Shown here in pieces: positions 36,175 to 44,564 of a DNA stretch of 64,000 nt. Each line of letters opens with the position of its first letter. Within the stretch, counting starts at the first letter, position 1. A program made the translations under genes and the position numbers. The stretch comes from Candidatus Babeliales bacterium (GTDB taxonomy: Bacteria; Babelota; Babeliae; Babelales; JABDEC01): assembly GCA_031292305.1 (NCBI GenBank), contig JARLHJ010000024.1, positions 1 to 64,000 of the forward strand, given 5' to 3'. Below the pieces are notes generated by a model. The model had not been told where the DNA came from. It was given only the letters and a program-made list of their open reading frames with translations, and ran no database searches.

Positions 36175-36228
36175 AACAGCCTTGTTCAGGCCAGTAACAT
36201 TATTATCTTTTAAATTTTAGGATTAATT

Positions 36229-36684
36229 ATGAAATTATTATTAAATATAGCTCTGTTATTAACATTACCTATATCAGTTTATGCTGATTCTGCTAATAAG
36301 ATTCAAAATGGAATTGCCAATACTGGGCGAGTAATTTCAGCCAATACTATTGCGGCTGGTCAGAAATTAAAAACTAGTGGTAAGAAAATTGGTAACGAAT
36401 CCCAAAGATTAGCGAGAATTACTGCTGAAAACATTAGAAGAAAAAATGCTGAAGCAAAAATGAAAGTAAATCAAGCAAAAAATAAAATAAATAAGAACAC
36501 AAATAAATTGGTTGATAGCGTTGAATTAAATGCAATTAAAGCAAAACGTGATGCCAAAAAATTAGCAAGAAAAACTATTAGAAATTGCAAAAATGGTGTT
36601 GCTTTTGTTAAAGACAAAGCAGCAGATGCTAAAGATGATATAGAATGTGAAAAAGAAGTTTTAGAGCAGAAAATCAAGCAATAA
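36229..36684 (+). CDS. Secreted LEA-like amphipathic-helix protein 2
   Basis: A 151 aa protein: signal peptide (about 1-19, ending YA), then a highly basic helical region (NIRRKNAEAKMKVNQAKNK, LNAIKAKRDAKKLARKTIRN) and an acidic end (KDKAADAKDDIECEKE). It is more Lys-rich than its neighbours and could bind nucleic acid or acidic surfaces. Shares the signal-peptide type, period and order with the genes on either side. Separated from the first copy by a long inverted repeat. Confidence 0.6.
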   Translation: MKLLLNIALLLTLPISVYADSANKIQNGIANTGRVISANTIAAGQKLKTSGKKIGNESQRLARITAENIRRKNAEAKMKVNQAKNKINKNTNKLVDSVELNAIKAKRDAKKLARKTIRNCKNGVAFVKDKAADAKDDIECEKEVLEQKIKQ

Positions 36685-36718
36685 TAAATTAATTTTTTTA
36701 AAACGATAAGGATACAAG

Positions 36719-37669
36719 ATGAATATTTTTTTAAGTTTAGCTTTGTTAGTGCCATTTGCAGTTTATCCTGATTGTTTTGATAAAGTTCAAGATTGTATAG
36801 ATATTGCTGGTGACAAAACTGCACAAGTCACAGTTGCAGCTGGGCAAGGTTTAATTAATACAGGAGATAAGATATCTGATAAAACTCATGAAGTTTCTAA
36901 AACGACAGCCGAAGGTTTAAGAAATACGTCTCATGCAATTCAAGATAAAGCAAATGTTATTGCTGCTAATGTGAATTATGCTGGTGGTGTTGTTAAAGAG
37001 AAAGTTGTTAACGGAGGCATTATGTTAAAAGATAAAGCTTTAGATGTTGCAGATGCAGTTAAAAATGCAGGTATAGTGGTAAAAGACAAAGTAGTTGATG
37101 GCAGTGTAGTTGTAAAAGAAACAATTATAGATGCTGCAGACGCGGTTAAACACGCAGGTATTGTAGTAAAGGATAAAGTAGTTGACACTGGAGTTGCAGT
37201 ACAACATAAGGCAATTGAATTAAAAGATGCAGCTAGTGAAAAAATACATCAATTTTCGCAAGAAACAGATGAAAAAGCAGTTGAAGTTAGAAATAGCCCA
37301 GATTTAAAAGCTATTAGAGCCCAACATGAATCACATGAAACATCAAAAGCTGCAGTAAGAAGTTATGAAACTAAATCTCAGACTTTCAAAGAAAAAGTTG
37401 AAGATGTAGTAGATAATATTGAAGCTGCAGGAGTATATGCAAAACTTAAAGCTAAAGAGGCTCAAAAAAATATTTCAAGAAATATTAATCATGCAGCACA
37501 TAACGCAAAAGAAACAGCAGTTGATATTGCAGATAATGTAAAATGTAAATGTGCAGTTGCTACATGCAAAGCAAAGAAAATTGGCGCAGTAATAGCAAAA
37601 GACACTAAAAAAGTGGCTGATGTAATAGTTGAAGAAGCTAAAGAGATTTGTGGAATTATAAAGAGTTAA
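36719..37669 (+). CDS. Secreted LEA-like amphipathic-helix protein 3
   Basis: A 316 aa protein, the clearest LEA-like member. After a signal peptide (about 1-17) there are repeated units such as VVKEKVVNGGIMLKDKALDV, ADAVKNAGIVVKDKVVDG, ADAVKHAGIVVKDKVVDTGV, near-identical over 20-residue stretches and with an 11-residue hydrophobic/charged rhythm. The C-terminal third has Ala/Lys helices with a small Cys cluster (VKCKCAVATCKAKK). The DNA repeats internally too. The leader AACGATAAGGATA precedes the ATG and resembles that of the first gene. Confidence 0.7.
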   Translation: MNIFLSLALLVPFAVYPDCFDKVQDCIDIAGDKTAQVTVAAGQGLINTGDKISDKTHEVSKTTAEGLRNTSHAIQDKANVIAANVNYAGGVVKEKVVNGGIMLKDKALDVADAVKNAGIVVKDKVVDGSVVVKETIIDAADAVKHAGIVVKDKVVDTGVAVQHKAIELKDAASEKIHQFSQETDEKAVEVRNSPDLKAIRAQHESHETSKAAVRSYETKSQTFKEKVEDVVDNIEAAGVYAKLKAKEAQKNISRNINHAAHNAKETAVDIADNVKCKCAVATCKAKKIGAVIAKDTKKVADVIVEEAKEICGIIKS

Positions 37670-37723
37670 TAAAAATATATTAAGTATAGAATTTATTATT
37701 AAATAAAAATATTAGGATAAAAA

Positions 37724-38752
37724 ATGAAAAATTTTTTAAAAAACTTGAGCTTAACAGGGTTGTTATTTGTTCCATTACATTCAAATGTAGTAGATAATAT
37801 TCAAGAAAATCTAAAAGAAGCTGGTAAAAAGGTTTCTGAAACAACTCAGGCTGTATCAGATTTAGCAAAAGAAAAAACGCAAGAAGCGATTGATAATTTA
37901 GAATATGCAGCTGCTGTTGCTAAGTATAATGCTTTAAAAGCTACAAGATCTACTGCTTTAGCAATTACTGATGCTAAATTATTAGCGCAAGATAAGGCAA
38001 AAGAAGTTGCAGAAAATCTAGAATATGCAGCAGCTGTTTCAAAAATTAAAGCACAGCAAGCTCAAAGATCAGCATCTAATAATATAAAACATGCTAATCA
38101 AGAAGCTCAAGAAAAAGCACAAGAAGTTGCAGATAACTTAAAAGAAGCAGCTGCAGCTGCAAAATTAAAAGCAAAAAAATCAGCTAGAAATATTGTATCT
38201 AACAAGACTCTATTACAGTTAGAACAAGATCTAGCAAATGATGTTGCGGATAATCTGGAATATGAAGCAGTTATTGCAAAAATTAATGCCGATAAAGCTT
38301 TAAGAATAGCAAACAGAAACTTAGAAAATGCATCTGAGCCAGCAAGAGCTAAGGCAAATGAAATTGCTGATACGTTAGAGCATGAAGCTGCACTAATCAA
38401 ATTACGTGCGCAACAAGCTGCAAGAGATGCTTTTAAAGGTCTAAAAACTGAAGCAGAGTTACAAAAAGAACAAGCAATCATTGATGCAGAGAATTTAGAA
38501 TATGAAAAAGCAGTTGCTAAATTTAAACTAAAACAAGCAAATAGAGCTTGTGTGGATGCTAATAAGTTTATAGCAGATGCTAAAGCAAAATGTGATTCAT
38601 TAGATGCTAATACTCAAAAACAATTAGTGGAAAATGCATTAGATGAAATTAAACGTAATGGTGAAGTTGTTACACAAGATCAAAAGAAATTGTGTATTAA
38701 ATGCCATAAAGTACATTGTGTGACTTGCGGCAAGGTACACGTACAAGCGTAA
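37724..38752 (+). CDS. Secreted LEA-like amphipathic-helix protein 4 with C-terminal Cys motif
   Basis: A 342 aa protein: signal peptide (about 1-22) and about six degenerate repeats of some 40 residues, each with a unit like QEKAQEVADNLEYAAAVAKIKAQQA (written in parts: VADNLKEAAAAAKLKAKKSA, VADNLEYEAVIAKINADKAL, IADTLEHEAALIKLRAQQAA). The C-terminus CIKCHKVHCVTCGKVH has two CxxC pairs with histidines, a likely metal site or disulphide cluster. Last gene of the LEA-like cluster, closed by a strong terminator. Confidence 0.65.
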   Translation: MKNFLKNLSLTGLLFVPLHSNVVDNIQENLKEAGKKVSETTQAVSDLAKEKTQEAIDNLEYAAAVAKYNALKATRSTALAITDAKLLAQDKAKEVAENLEYAAAVSKIKAQQAQRSASNNIKHANQEAQEKAQEVADNLKEAAAAAKLKAKKSARNIVSNKTLLQLEQDLANDVADNLEYEAVIAKINADKALRIANRNLENASEPARAKANEIADTLEHEAALIKLRAQQAARDAFKGLKTEAELQKEQAIIDAENLEYEKAVAKFKLKQANRACVDANKFIADAKAKCDSLDANTQKQLVENALDEIKRNGEVVTQDQKKLCIKCHKVHCVTCGKVHVQA

Positions 38753-38770
38753 TTGAATTAATTTATATTA

Positions 38771-38806
38771 AAAAAATTCCCCCAGTAACTTGGGGGAATT
38801 TTTTTT
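38771..38806 (+). terminator. Intrinsic terminator of the LEA-like cluster
   Basis: Fourteen-base arms (38771-38784, 38791-38804) with the core TTCCCCCA and loop GTAACT, followed by a run of Ts. It separates the cluster from glmU. Confidence 0.9.
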
Positions 38807-38883
38807 AAGCAAGATCTCTTAGACGATAATCTTTATTTATGTTAGATTTTCTTAAATCTCTTTTAAATAAAGGTTTAATTAAA

Positions 38884-40350
38884 ATGAAAAACAATCTACA
38901 AGCAATTATTTTGGCAGCCGGTAAATCAAGTCGATTTAAAACAAATCATTCAAAATTATTAGAAAAAATTTGTGGCCAAGAAATGATTCTTTATATCACA
39001 AAATTGCTCAGTGGTTTTGAAGTTCAAACAACTGTAGTGGTAGGGTATAAACGTGAATTAGTAGAAGCGACAGTAAAAAATAATCATGCGGAACCAATAA
39101 ACTTTGTTCATCAAGAGCAACAACTTGGCACAGGCCATGCATTAATGTGTACGCAAACATTTTGGGAGCGTGACCATATCTTAGTTTTAAATGGTGATAT
39201 GCCATTAGTTACAGCCGATTGTATAGATACCTTATATAAAAAGCACATTGCACAAAATGCTGATATTAGTTTTGTTGTAGCACATAATATCGATCCAGAT
39301 TTAAATTCCTATGGCAGAGTAATTCAAGAAGGTTCAAGTATAAAAATTATTGAAGCCAAAGATGATACTCGCGAAAATTCAGAACATTGTTGTATTAATG
39401 CAGGGATTTATTTATTTAGAAAAGATTTTTTAGAAAAAAACATTAATGAAATTTCTAAAAGCAAAGTGACAGGCGAGCTTTATATTACCGATTTAATTAA
39501 TATTGCTAGCAAAAAAGGTTTTAAAGTAGAAACTGCATCTGCGCAAGTTGATATAATTCGTGGGATTAATACTCTAAAAGAACTATGGGCAGCAGAGCAA
39601 ATTAAAAGAGCAGAAATTATAAAGCATTGGATGGAACGTGGTGTTAGATTTGCATTTGCGCAAAATTGCCATGTAGATTTAAATGTAAAAATAGAACCGG
39701 GCACAAATATTGGTGCCGGTGTGCAAGTTTATGGAACAACAACAATAGACGCTAATTGTAAAATTGAGGCATTTTCGATTTTAGATAATGCAATTTTGCA
39801 AGAGGGCGTTACTATACGTTCACATACTATTGTCAAAAATTCAACAATAGGTAAAAATTCTAATGTTGGGCCCTTTGCACATATACATACAAATACAATC
39901 GTTAAAGAAAATGTTGCGATTGGTAATTTTGTAGAAGTTAAAAATAGTGAAATTGGTGATCATAGCAAAGCTAAGCATTTATCTTTTTTAGGTGATACAC
40001 AAGTTGGCGCAAATACAAATATTGGCGCTGGCACTATTACTTGCAATTATAATGGCATTTTAAAGCAGCGTACTATAATTAAAGACAATGTATTTATTGG
40101 TAGCAATAATTGCTTAATAGCCCCTGTAACCATTGGTAATAATGCATTTACAGCGGCGGGTTCTGTAATTACAGAAAATGTACCAGATTATGCGCTTGCG
40201 ATTGCACGTGCCGGGCAAATAAATAAAGAAGACTATGCAAAGAAGTTATTAGATAAAAATAAGCAAAATATAGTTTTTGCAGTTCGTGATGAAGTTGCAA
40301 TTGAAGATTTAGTAAATTCTGAAGAACTAGATACATTAAGTTCAGAATAA
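38884..40350 (+). CDS. glmU: Bifunctional GlmU (GlcN-1-P acetyltransferase / UDP-GlcNAc pyrophosphorylase)
   Basis: Makes UDP-N-acetylglucosamine for peptidoglycan and lipopolysaccharide. I chose the ATG at 38884 (MKNNLQAIILAAGKSSRF, AAAGG about 11 bases upstream) because family members start just before the nucleotide-binding loop; an in-frame ATG 45 bases earlier lacks a site. N-terminal pyrophosphorylase: LAAGKSSRF, GTGHAL and NGDMPLV. C-terminal acetyltransferase: left-handed beta-helix hexapeptide repeats (IGAGVQVYG, IGKNSNVGPFAHI) and the GAGTITCNYNG active-site segment. 488 aa, slightly longer than the usual 455-460. Acts upstream of murB (61484). Confidence 0.93.
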   Translation: MKNNLQAIILAAGKSSRFKTNHSKLLEKICGQEMILYITKLLSGFEVQTTVVVGYKRELVEATVKNNHAEPINFVHQEQQLGTGHALMCTQTFWERDHILVLNGDMPLVTADCIDTLYKKHIAQNADISFVVAHNIDPDLNSYGRVIQEGSSIKIIEAKDDTRENSEHCCINAGIYLFRKDFLEKNINEISKSKVTGELYITDLINIASKKGFKVETASAQVDIIRGINTLKELWAAEQIKRAEIIKHWMERGVRFAFAQNCHVDLNVKIEPGTNIGAGVQVYGTTTIDANCKIEAFSILDNAILQEGVTIRSHTIVKNSTIGKNSNVGPFAHIHTNTIVKENVAIGNFVEVKNSEIGDHSKAKHLSFLGDTQVGANTNIGAGTITCNYNGILKQRTIIKDNVFIGSNNCLIAPVTIGNNAFTAAGSVITENVPDYALAIARAGQINKEDYAKKLLDKNKQNIVFAVRDEVAIEDLVNSEELDTLSSE

Positions 40351-40365
40351 AGTATAATAAGATAC

Positions 40366-41613
40366 ATGATAAGTTTTATTCACACGGCAGACATACATTT
40401 TGGTGTAGAAAATTATGGCAAGATAGACCCCCAAACAGGGGTGCATACTCGTTTGCTAGATTTTGAACGTGCATTAAATGCTTGCATAGATTATGCGATA
40501 GAACAAAATGTAGATCTATTTGTTTTTGCAGGTGATGCATATAAAACAGCAAACCCAAGCCCTACCCAACAAAAACTTCTAATGAAATGTTTATTCAGGC
40601 TATATCAAGCAGGAATAGCTGTAATAATAGTTGTTGGTAATCATGACAATCCATTAAGTTTTGGCAAAGCTACTTCGCTAGATGTTTTTGGTAATATTCC
40701 AATAGATGGTTTTCATGTAGTATCTAAACCTAAATCTTTTGTTGTAAATACAAAAAATGGGCCCATACAAATAGTTGGAATCCCATGGCCAGCACGTAAT
40801 AATATATCAATTAACACTAAGCATGTATTAAAAACTGCAACAGAAATTACTGAATGTATTTCACAAAATGTAGCACACTTAATAGAAAAATTTGCGACTG
40901 AATTAGATCCAGCAATACCTGCAATTTTAACAGGCCATTTAACTGTAACTTCAGGCATATTTTCAGGCTCAGAAAAACGTGCAATTTTTGGTAATGATCC
41001 GGTGTTTATGCCATCTCAATTGGCAATTGCACCATTTGATTATGTAGCACTTGGGCATTTGCATAGATATCAAAATTTAAATCCTAATGGTTACCCGGCA
41101 CTAGTTTATTCAGGCTCAATTGAACGTGTAGATTTTGGTGAACGCAAAGAAGACAAAGGTTTTTGCCATATCATAATTCATGACAAGGGGAATACAGAGC
41201 ATAAGTTTATAACTTCACCAATGCGTAAATTTATACAAATAGATTGCCAGCTAAAGCCTGAAGAAGATTTAACACAACAGTTAATTAATGAAATTTTAAA
41301 ACATGATATTACAGAGGCAGTAGTAAAAATTATTTATCGTTTGCCAATGGGCGTAACAGATAATGTTAATTTGCGCATTATTCAAGAAAATTGTCAGCAA
41401 GCTATGTATCTCGTTGGTGTTATACCAATACGTGAATTTGAAACCCGCCAGAATAGAGCACAAAATATGAAAGTTGATATGGATTTGTATTCATTGTTAA
41501 ATACGTATTTTGCTGCCAAGCCTGAATTCTCAGGCAAACGTGAATCTTTGATTGAAAAAGCTTTGCAACTCCAAGAATCTTTAGATAATCAAGAGATAGA
41601 AAACGAAGGTTAA
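40366..41613 (+). CDS. sbcD: DNA repair exonuclease SbcD/Mre11 family
   Basis: Metallophosphoesterase subunit of the SbcCD (Mre11-Rad50) nuclease, which processes hairpins and double-strand breaks. The 415 aa length is normal. Conserved metal motifs: FIHTADIHFG (about 4-13), FAGDAYKTANPSP (about 54-66), VVGNHDNP (about 88-95), TGHLTVTSG (about 192-200) and LGHLHRYQ (about 228-235), plus YSGSIERVDFGE. It starts 15 bases after glmU, so probably co-transcribed. The partner SbcC is not in the window. Palindromes with no loop, like those at 3362 and 4788, are substrates of such nucleases in other bacteria. Confidence 0.9.
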   Translation: MISFIHTADIHFGVENYGKIDPQTGVHTRLLDFERALNACIDYAIEQNVDLFVFAGDAYKTANPSPTQQKLLMKCLFRLYQAGIAVIIVVGNHDNPLSFGKATSLDVFGNIPIDGFHVVSKPKSFVVNTKNGPIQIVGIPWPARNNISINTKHVLKTATEITECISQNVAHLIEKFATELDPAIPAILTGHLTVTSGIFSGSEKRAIFGNDPVFMPSQLAIAPFDYVALGHLHRYQNLNPNGYPALVYSGSIERVDFGERKEDKGFCHIIIHDKGNTEHKFITSPMRKFIQIDCQLKPEEDLTQQLINEILKHDITEAVVKIIYRLPMGVTDNVNLRIIQENCQQAMYLVGVIPIREFETRQNRAQNMKVDMDLYSLLNTYFAAKPEFSGKRESLIEKALQLQESLDNQEIENEG

Positions 41614-41616
41614 TTT

Positions 41617-42156
41617 TTAATTTAAATAAGAGTCTGCATCTTTTATTTGGTCTTCTAATGTTTTTATAGGAGAATTAGAAGCGACTGAAGATATAGAACT
41701 TGTGTATGTTTCTACATTTTCAACTTTACCAGATTTTGCAAGCTTAAAACTTCTTATTTTAGAATCATTTTCATCAAAATATAATATATAAATTTCGTTA
41801 TCTTCAATCTCTACTGGTTCACTGTCAATGATTTGGCCAAAACCAAAATTGTTAGGTAAATTTGCTTTTACTTTAAATTTTGTAGCTGTATAAAATTCAA
41901 AATTTAAATTGTCTCTGGTTTCTTCTGTAAGTACTATGATAAGTTTATGATCAGGTTGAAGAAATATAATTTGACCATTTTTGATATACCCTGGAATAGT
42001 ATATTTATTAATAGAAGTTCCATTAGGTAAATTGCCTGTAATTTTAACAGGATCAAGAAATGGTTGGATTGTGAATTGAGTTTGATTTACAAGAGTAAAT
42101 TGTTTAGCAAATACATTAAATGTAAATATAAGCAAAGCAACTAGTATTTTTTTCAT
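41617..42156 (-). CDS. Secreted beta-rich protein, family A copy 1
   Basis: A 179 aa protein of an unrecognised family with three copies here (also 42265 and 43843). The signal peptide (about 1-17, ending NVFA) is followed by KQFTLVNQTQFTIQPFLDPV, a motif shared by all copies, then beta-prone sequence with the conserved GYIKNGQI-type segment and a strand region containing EIEDNEIYILYFDEN. The tail is Ser/Asp-rich and ends ADSYLN. Convergent with sbcD, 3 bases apart. A periplasmic or surface protein; function unknown. Confidence 0.65.
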   Translation of the reverse strand: MKKILVALLIFTFNVFAKQFTLVNQTQFTIQPFLDPVKITGNLPNGTSINKYTIPGYIKNGQIIFLQPDHKLIIVLTEETRDNLNFEFYTATKFKVKANLPNNFGFGQIIDSEPVEIEDNEIYILYFDENDSKIRSFKLAKSGKVENVETYTSSISSVASNSPIKTLEDQIKDADSYLN

Positions 42157-42162
42157 TGAACA

Positions 42163-42264
42163 ACTCTATTTAAATAAGAATCTGCTATTTTTATCTCTAC
42201 TCGTATGTATCCATTTCCTCTACAGGTGTTGTAGCTAATGTAGTAAAGATGAAGTAGAAGCGAC
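42163..42264 (-). pseudogene. Untranslated remnant tail of family A copy 2
   Basis: Downstream of the stop of the copy at 42265 the minus strand still resembles the C-terminal coding sequence of copy 1. GAGTCGCTTCTA matches the copy 1 stretch CAGTCGCTTCTA across the stop, and GCAGATTCTTATTTAAAT near 42170 matches its final GCAGACTCTTATTTAAAT. Further frame breaks lie between, so this is a decayed 3' end. Confidence 0.5.
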
Positions 42265-42771
42265 TCAACGTAAAGGTTTTCTGCATTCTTTTTCTAAATT
42301 TACAAGTTTTTGATAAGTTACATCACCAATTTTCAGTCCTAGAAGATTGTGACTTATAGTTATTTTATGATTGTTTTCATTATAAAATAATATATAAATT
42401 CCATTGTCTTCAATATTCTTTAATTGGCTTTCTATAAAATACTGGAAAGGTTCGTTACCCAAAAAACTTGTTAAAATTCCTTTTGCTATAAATTGCGAGG
42501 CTGTGGAAAAATCAATTATTAAAGTATTTCCTTTTTCTGTGCTTGGCATTAAGGTATAACCAACATTTGGTTTAATTTCAATGATTTTCCCATTTTGCAC
42601 ATATCCAATTTCCTTATATTTAGTTATTTGTGCCCCATCTTGCGATAACTTTGTAAATTTTACAGGATAAAGAAAAGGTTGAATTGTTAAACCAGTCTTA
42701 TTAATAAGAGTAAATTGCTTTGCAAACACGTTGAATGTAAATATAAGTAAGACTAATATTATTTTCTTCAT
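42265..42771 (-). CDS. Secreted beta-rich protein, family A copy 2 (truncated)
   Basis: A 168 aa relative of the proteins at 41617 and 43843: the same signal peptide (FTFNVFAKQFTL), IQPFLYPVKF, GYVQNGKI and NGIYILFYNEN segments. Its TGA stop (42267-42265, minus strand) lies exactly where copy 1 has TCA in TCAGTCGCTTCTAA, so the C-terminal Ser-rich tail has been lost by a single-base nonsense change and is decaying. It is divergent from the secreted ankyrin gene at 42922 and shares a conserved intergenic region with the next copy of this module. Confidence 0.65.
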   Translation of the reverse strand: MKKIILVLLIFTFNVFAKQFTLINKTGLTIQPFLYPVKFTKLSQDGAQITKYKEIGYVQNGKIIEIKPNVGYTLMPSTEKGNTLIIDFSTASQFIAKGILTSFLGNEPFQYFIESQLKNIEDNGIYILFYNENNHKITISHNLLGLKIGDVTYQKLVNLEKECRKPLR

Positions 42772-42773
42772 TT

Positions 42774-42896
42774 GCTATCCTTTCAATCTGAAATCTTTAC
42801 ATATCTATAATAGCATATTAATTTTCAAAAAAACAACAATTAGTATTTGTTTGGCTAAAAACATTGTTTTATAAGTGGTAAATCTGATATGCTTAA
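42774..42896. promoter_or_regulatory. Conserved divergent intergenic region, copy 1
   Basis: This region and the one at 44421-44541 are alike over about 120 bases: CTATAATAGCATATTAATT, CAAAAAAACA, CATTGTTTTATAAG and GATATGCTTAAA all recur in the same order and spacing. Each sits between a family A gene (minus) and an ankyrin gene (plus). CTATAATAG may be a shared -10 element. The block was either duplicated with the genes or kept for joint control. Confidence 0.55.
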
Positions 42897-42921
42897 AGAT
42901 ATTAAGTTTATTGAGGATTTT

Positions 42922-43824
42922 ATGAAAAAATATTTGTATTTAGTTTTACTTGCCATCTCTTTCGCTTTAAATGCATCGCAAGAATGTAAAGAAGATATTA
43001 GTAAAGGCGAAGTTAAAGCTTGGCAACAAAAACTGGAATTAGGTAAGGCTATGATGAAGGGTCGTTTATCTAAAATAGAAGAACTATTAAATAGCGGTGT
43101 AGATACCAAATCAGTTTTTGAATATTTGCTCAATTTTATGCAAATAAAGAGGGTTAGTATTGAATTGGCTGAGAAAATTGGAGAATTGTTCATAAAACAC
43201 AATATTGATATTGATCAAATATTTCTAGGCAGCACAGTATTTGATAAGGCTATTAATATGTCTGAACTGGAAGCTGTAAAACTTTTAATAAAACTAGGTG
43301 CTGATATAAATAAGCAAGATCTTGATGGTAACACAGTATTAATCGAATTATCAGGTGAATTAGGTTATGAGTTTGAAGATGAAAATTCTATAACACAAAA
43401 TTTTAAAAGAAGAATGTTGTTTTTATTATTGTTAAATGGCGCAAATCTAACAATCGCAAATAATGATAATGAGACATTTTTTGATTATCTACAAGAAAAC
43501 GTTGAAGTGCAAAATGTAGTAAATGAGTTTATAGATTACATTTTAGATGCTGAAGGCGTTAATGATATTAAAGGTGCAGAGAATGCATTGTTAATTGCTG
43601 CATATTTAAAAGAGCCTAATTTGGTAAATGCATTATTGCGCAAAGGTTTATGGTTTAAATCACAAGAAAATCATTATTATTTTAATAATTTAATTGCTGA
43701 CCAACCAGATATCCAGGCTTTAGTTAATCAATATAAACTTGAGCATCATTATTTAATAACTAACACATTATTAGACAATACAGAATTAGTTCCTGATCTT
43801 ATTAATGTTGTTCATGAATATTGA
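42922..43824 (+). CDS. Secreted ankyrin-repeat protein, module copy 1
   Basis: A 300 aa protein from the ATG at 42922, preceded by GAGG; a longer frame from 42889 has no site and would put 11 residues before the signal peptide. Signal peptide about 1-18. Ankyrin units are visible at about 110-145 (LEAVKLLIKLGADINKQDLD, GNTVLIELSG), 170-190 (LLLLNGANLTIANNDNETFFDYL) and 225-260 (GAENALLIAAYLKEPNLVNA, LLRKGLWFKS). The last block is nearly identical in the paralogue at 44565. Divergent partner of the family A gene at 42265. Confidence 0.75.
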   Translation: MKKYLYLVLLAISFALNASQECKEDISKGEVKAWQQKLELGKAMMKGRLSKIEELLNSGVDTKSVFEYLLNFMQIKRVSIELAEKIGELFIKHNIDIDQIFLGSTVFDKAINMSELEAVKLLIKLGADINKQDLDGNTVLIELSGELGYEFEDENSITQNFKRRMLFLLLLNGANLTIANNDNETFFDYLQENVEVQNVVNEFIDYILDAEGVNDIKGAENALLIAAYLKEPNLVNALLRKGLWFKSQENHYYFNNLIADQPDIQALVNQYKLEHHYLITNTLLDNTELVPDLINVVHEY

Positions 43825-43842
43825 TGCAAATAAAATTTTATT

Positions 43843-44415
43843 TTATTTAAGAAAAGAGTTGGATAATAATTCTCTATCTTCCGTTTTTTGTTCTTCATCG
43901 GTACTAGCCATGGTAACTAAAGTTGATATAGATGATGCAGAATTGACGGTTGGTAATGCTTGGTTGTGTTCTATTTTAACATTTATATCTTTATCTTTTA
44001 AATACATTTCTACAGATAGTTTATCTGCAGCAATTTTATCCAAACTTACAACATATAAAGCTTTATCTTTAATTTCTATTGAATCACTATTCAAATCAAT
44101 AAAAAAGTTACCAGCATTGTCTAATTTTTGTATAGCTTTTAAATAAAAATTTTGGGCTGTAGAAAAATCTAAAGTTAACTGGTCTCGAATTTCGGGTTTA
44201 AGCTCAATAGTAATCGATTTATAAGGGTTAATATAAACAATTTGCCCATCTTTAATGTATCCTGGAGTGGTAAAACTATTATGATTACCAGCAGAAGTCA
44301 TTTTTACAGGTGCAAGAAATGGTTGTATTTTTAAATTTGTATTGTTTACAATAGTAAATTCTTTTGCAAACACATTATATGTAAATATAAATAAGACTAA
44401 TATTATTTTCTTCAT
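43843..44415 (-). CDS. Secreted beta-rich protein, family A copy 3
   Basis: A 190 aa member of family A with the signal peptide ending NVFA, KEFTIVNNTNLKIQPFLAPV, PGYIKDGQIVYINPYKSI and the DKALYVVSLD strand. The C-terminal tail is longer and Ser/Thr/Glu-rich (SASSISTLVTMAS, then DEEQKTEDRELL). Divergent from the ankyrin gene at 44565 across a conserved intergenic block; 18 bases convergent with the ankyrin gene ending at 43824. Function unknown. Confidence 0.65.
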   Translation of the reverse strand: MKKIILVLFIFTYNVFAKEFTIVNNTNLKIQPFLAPVKMTSAGNHNSFTTPGYIKDGQIVYINPYKSITIELKPEIRDQLTLDFSTAQNFYLKAIQKLDNAGNFFIDLNSDSIEIKDKALYVVSLDKIAADKLSVEMYLKDKDINVKIEHNQALPTVNSASSISTLVTMASTDEEQKTEDRELLSNSFLK

Positions 44416-44420
44416 TTTCT

Positions 44421-44541
44421 ACCCTTTCAGTTTGAAATCCCTACATTGCTATAATAGCATATTAATTCTCAAAAAAACAGCAATTTGTATTTATTTCGTT
44501 AAAAGCATTGTTTTATAAGGTATAAATTTGATATGCTTAAA
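44421..44541. promoter_or_regulatory. Conserved divergent intergenic region, copy 2
   Basis: Second copy of the block at 42774-42896, with the same ordered motifs (CTATAATAGCATATTAATT, CAAAAAAACA, GCATTGTTTTATAAGG, GATATGCTTAAA) and scattered substitutions. It separates family A copy 3 from its ankyrin partner. Confidence 0.55.
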
Positions 44542-44564
44542 TAAAAGTGAAAATGGAGGTTTTT

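Noticed and set aside
38107-38481. Minus-strand open frame of 124 codons inside the fourth LEA-like gene
   Set aside because: Antisense shadow of Ala/Lys repeats; the plus-strand gene has a signal peptide, a ribosome site and clear paralogues.
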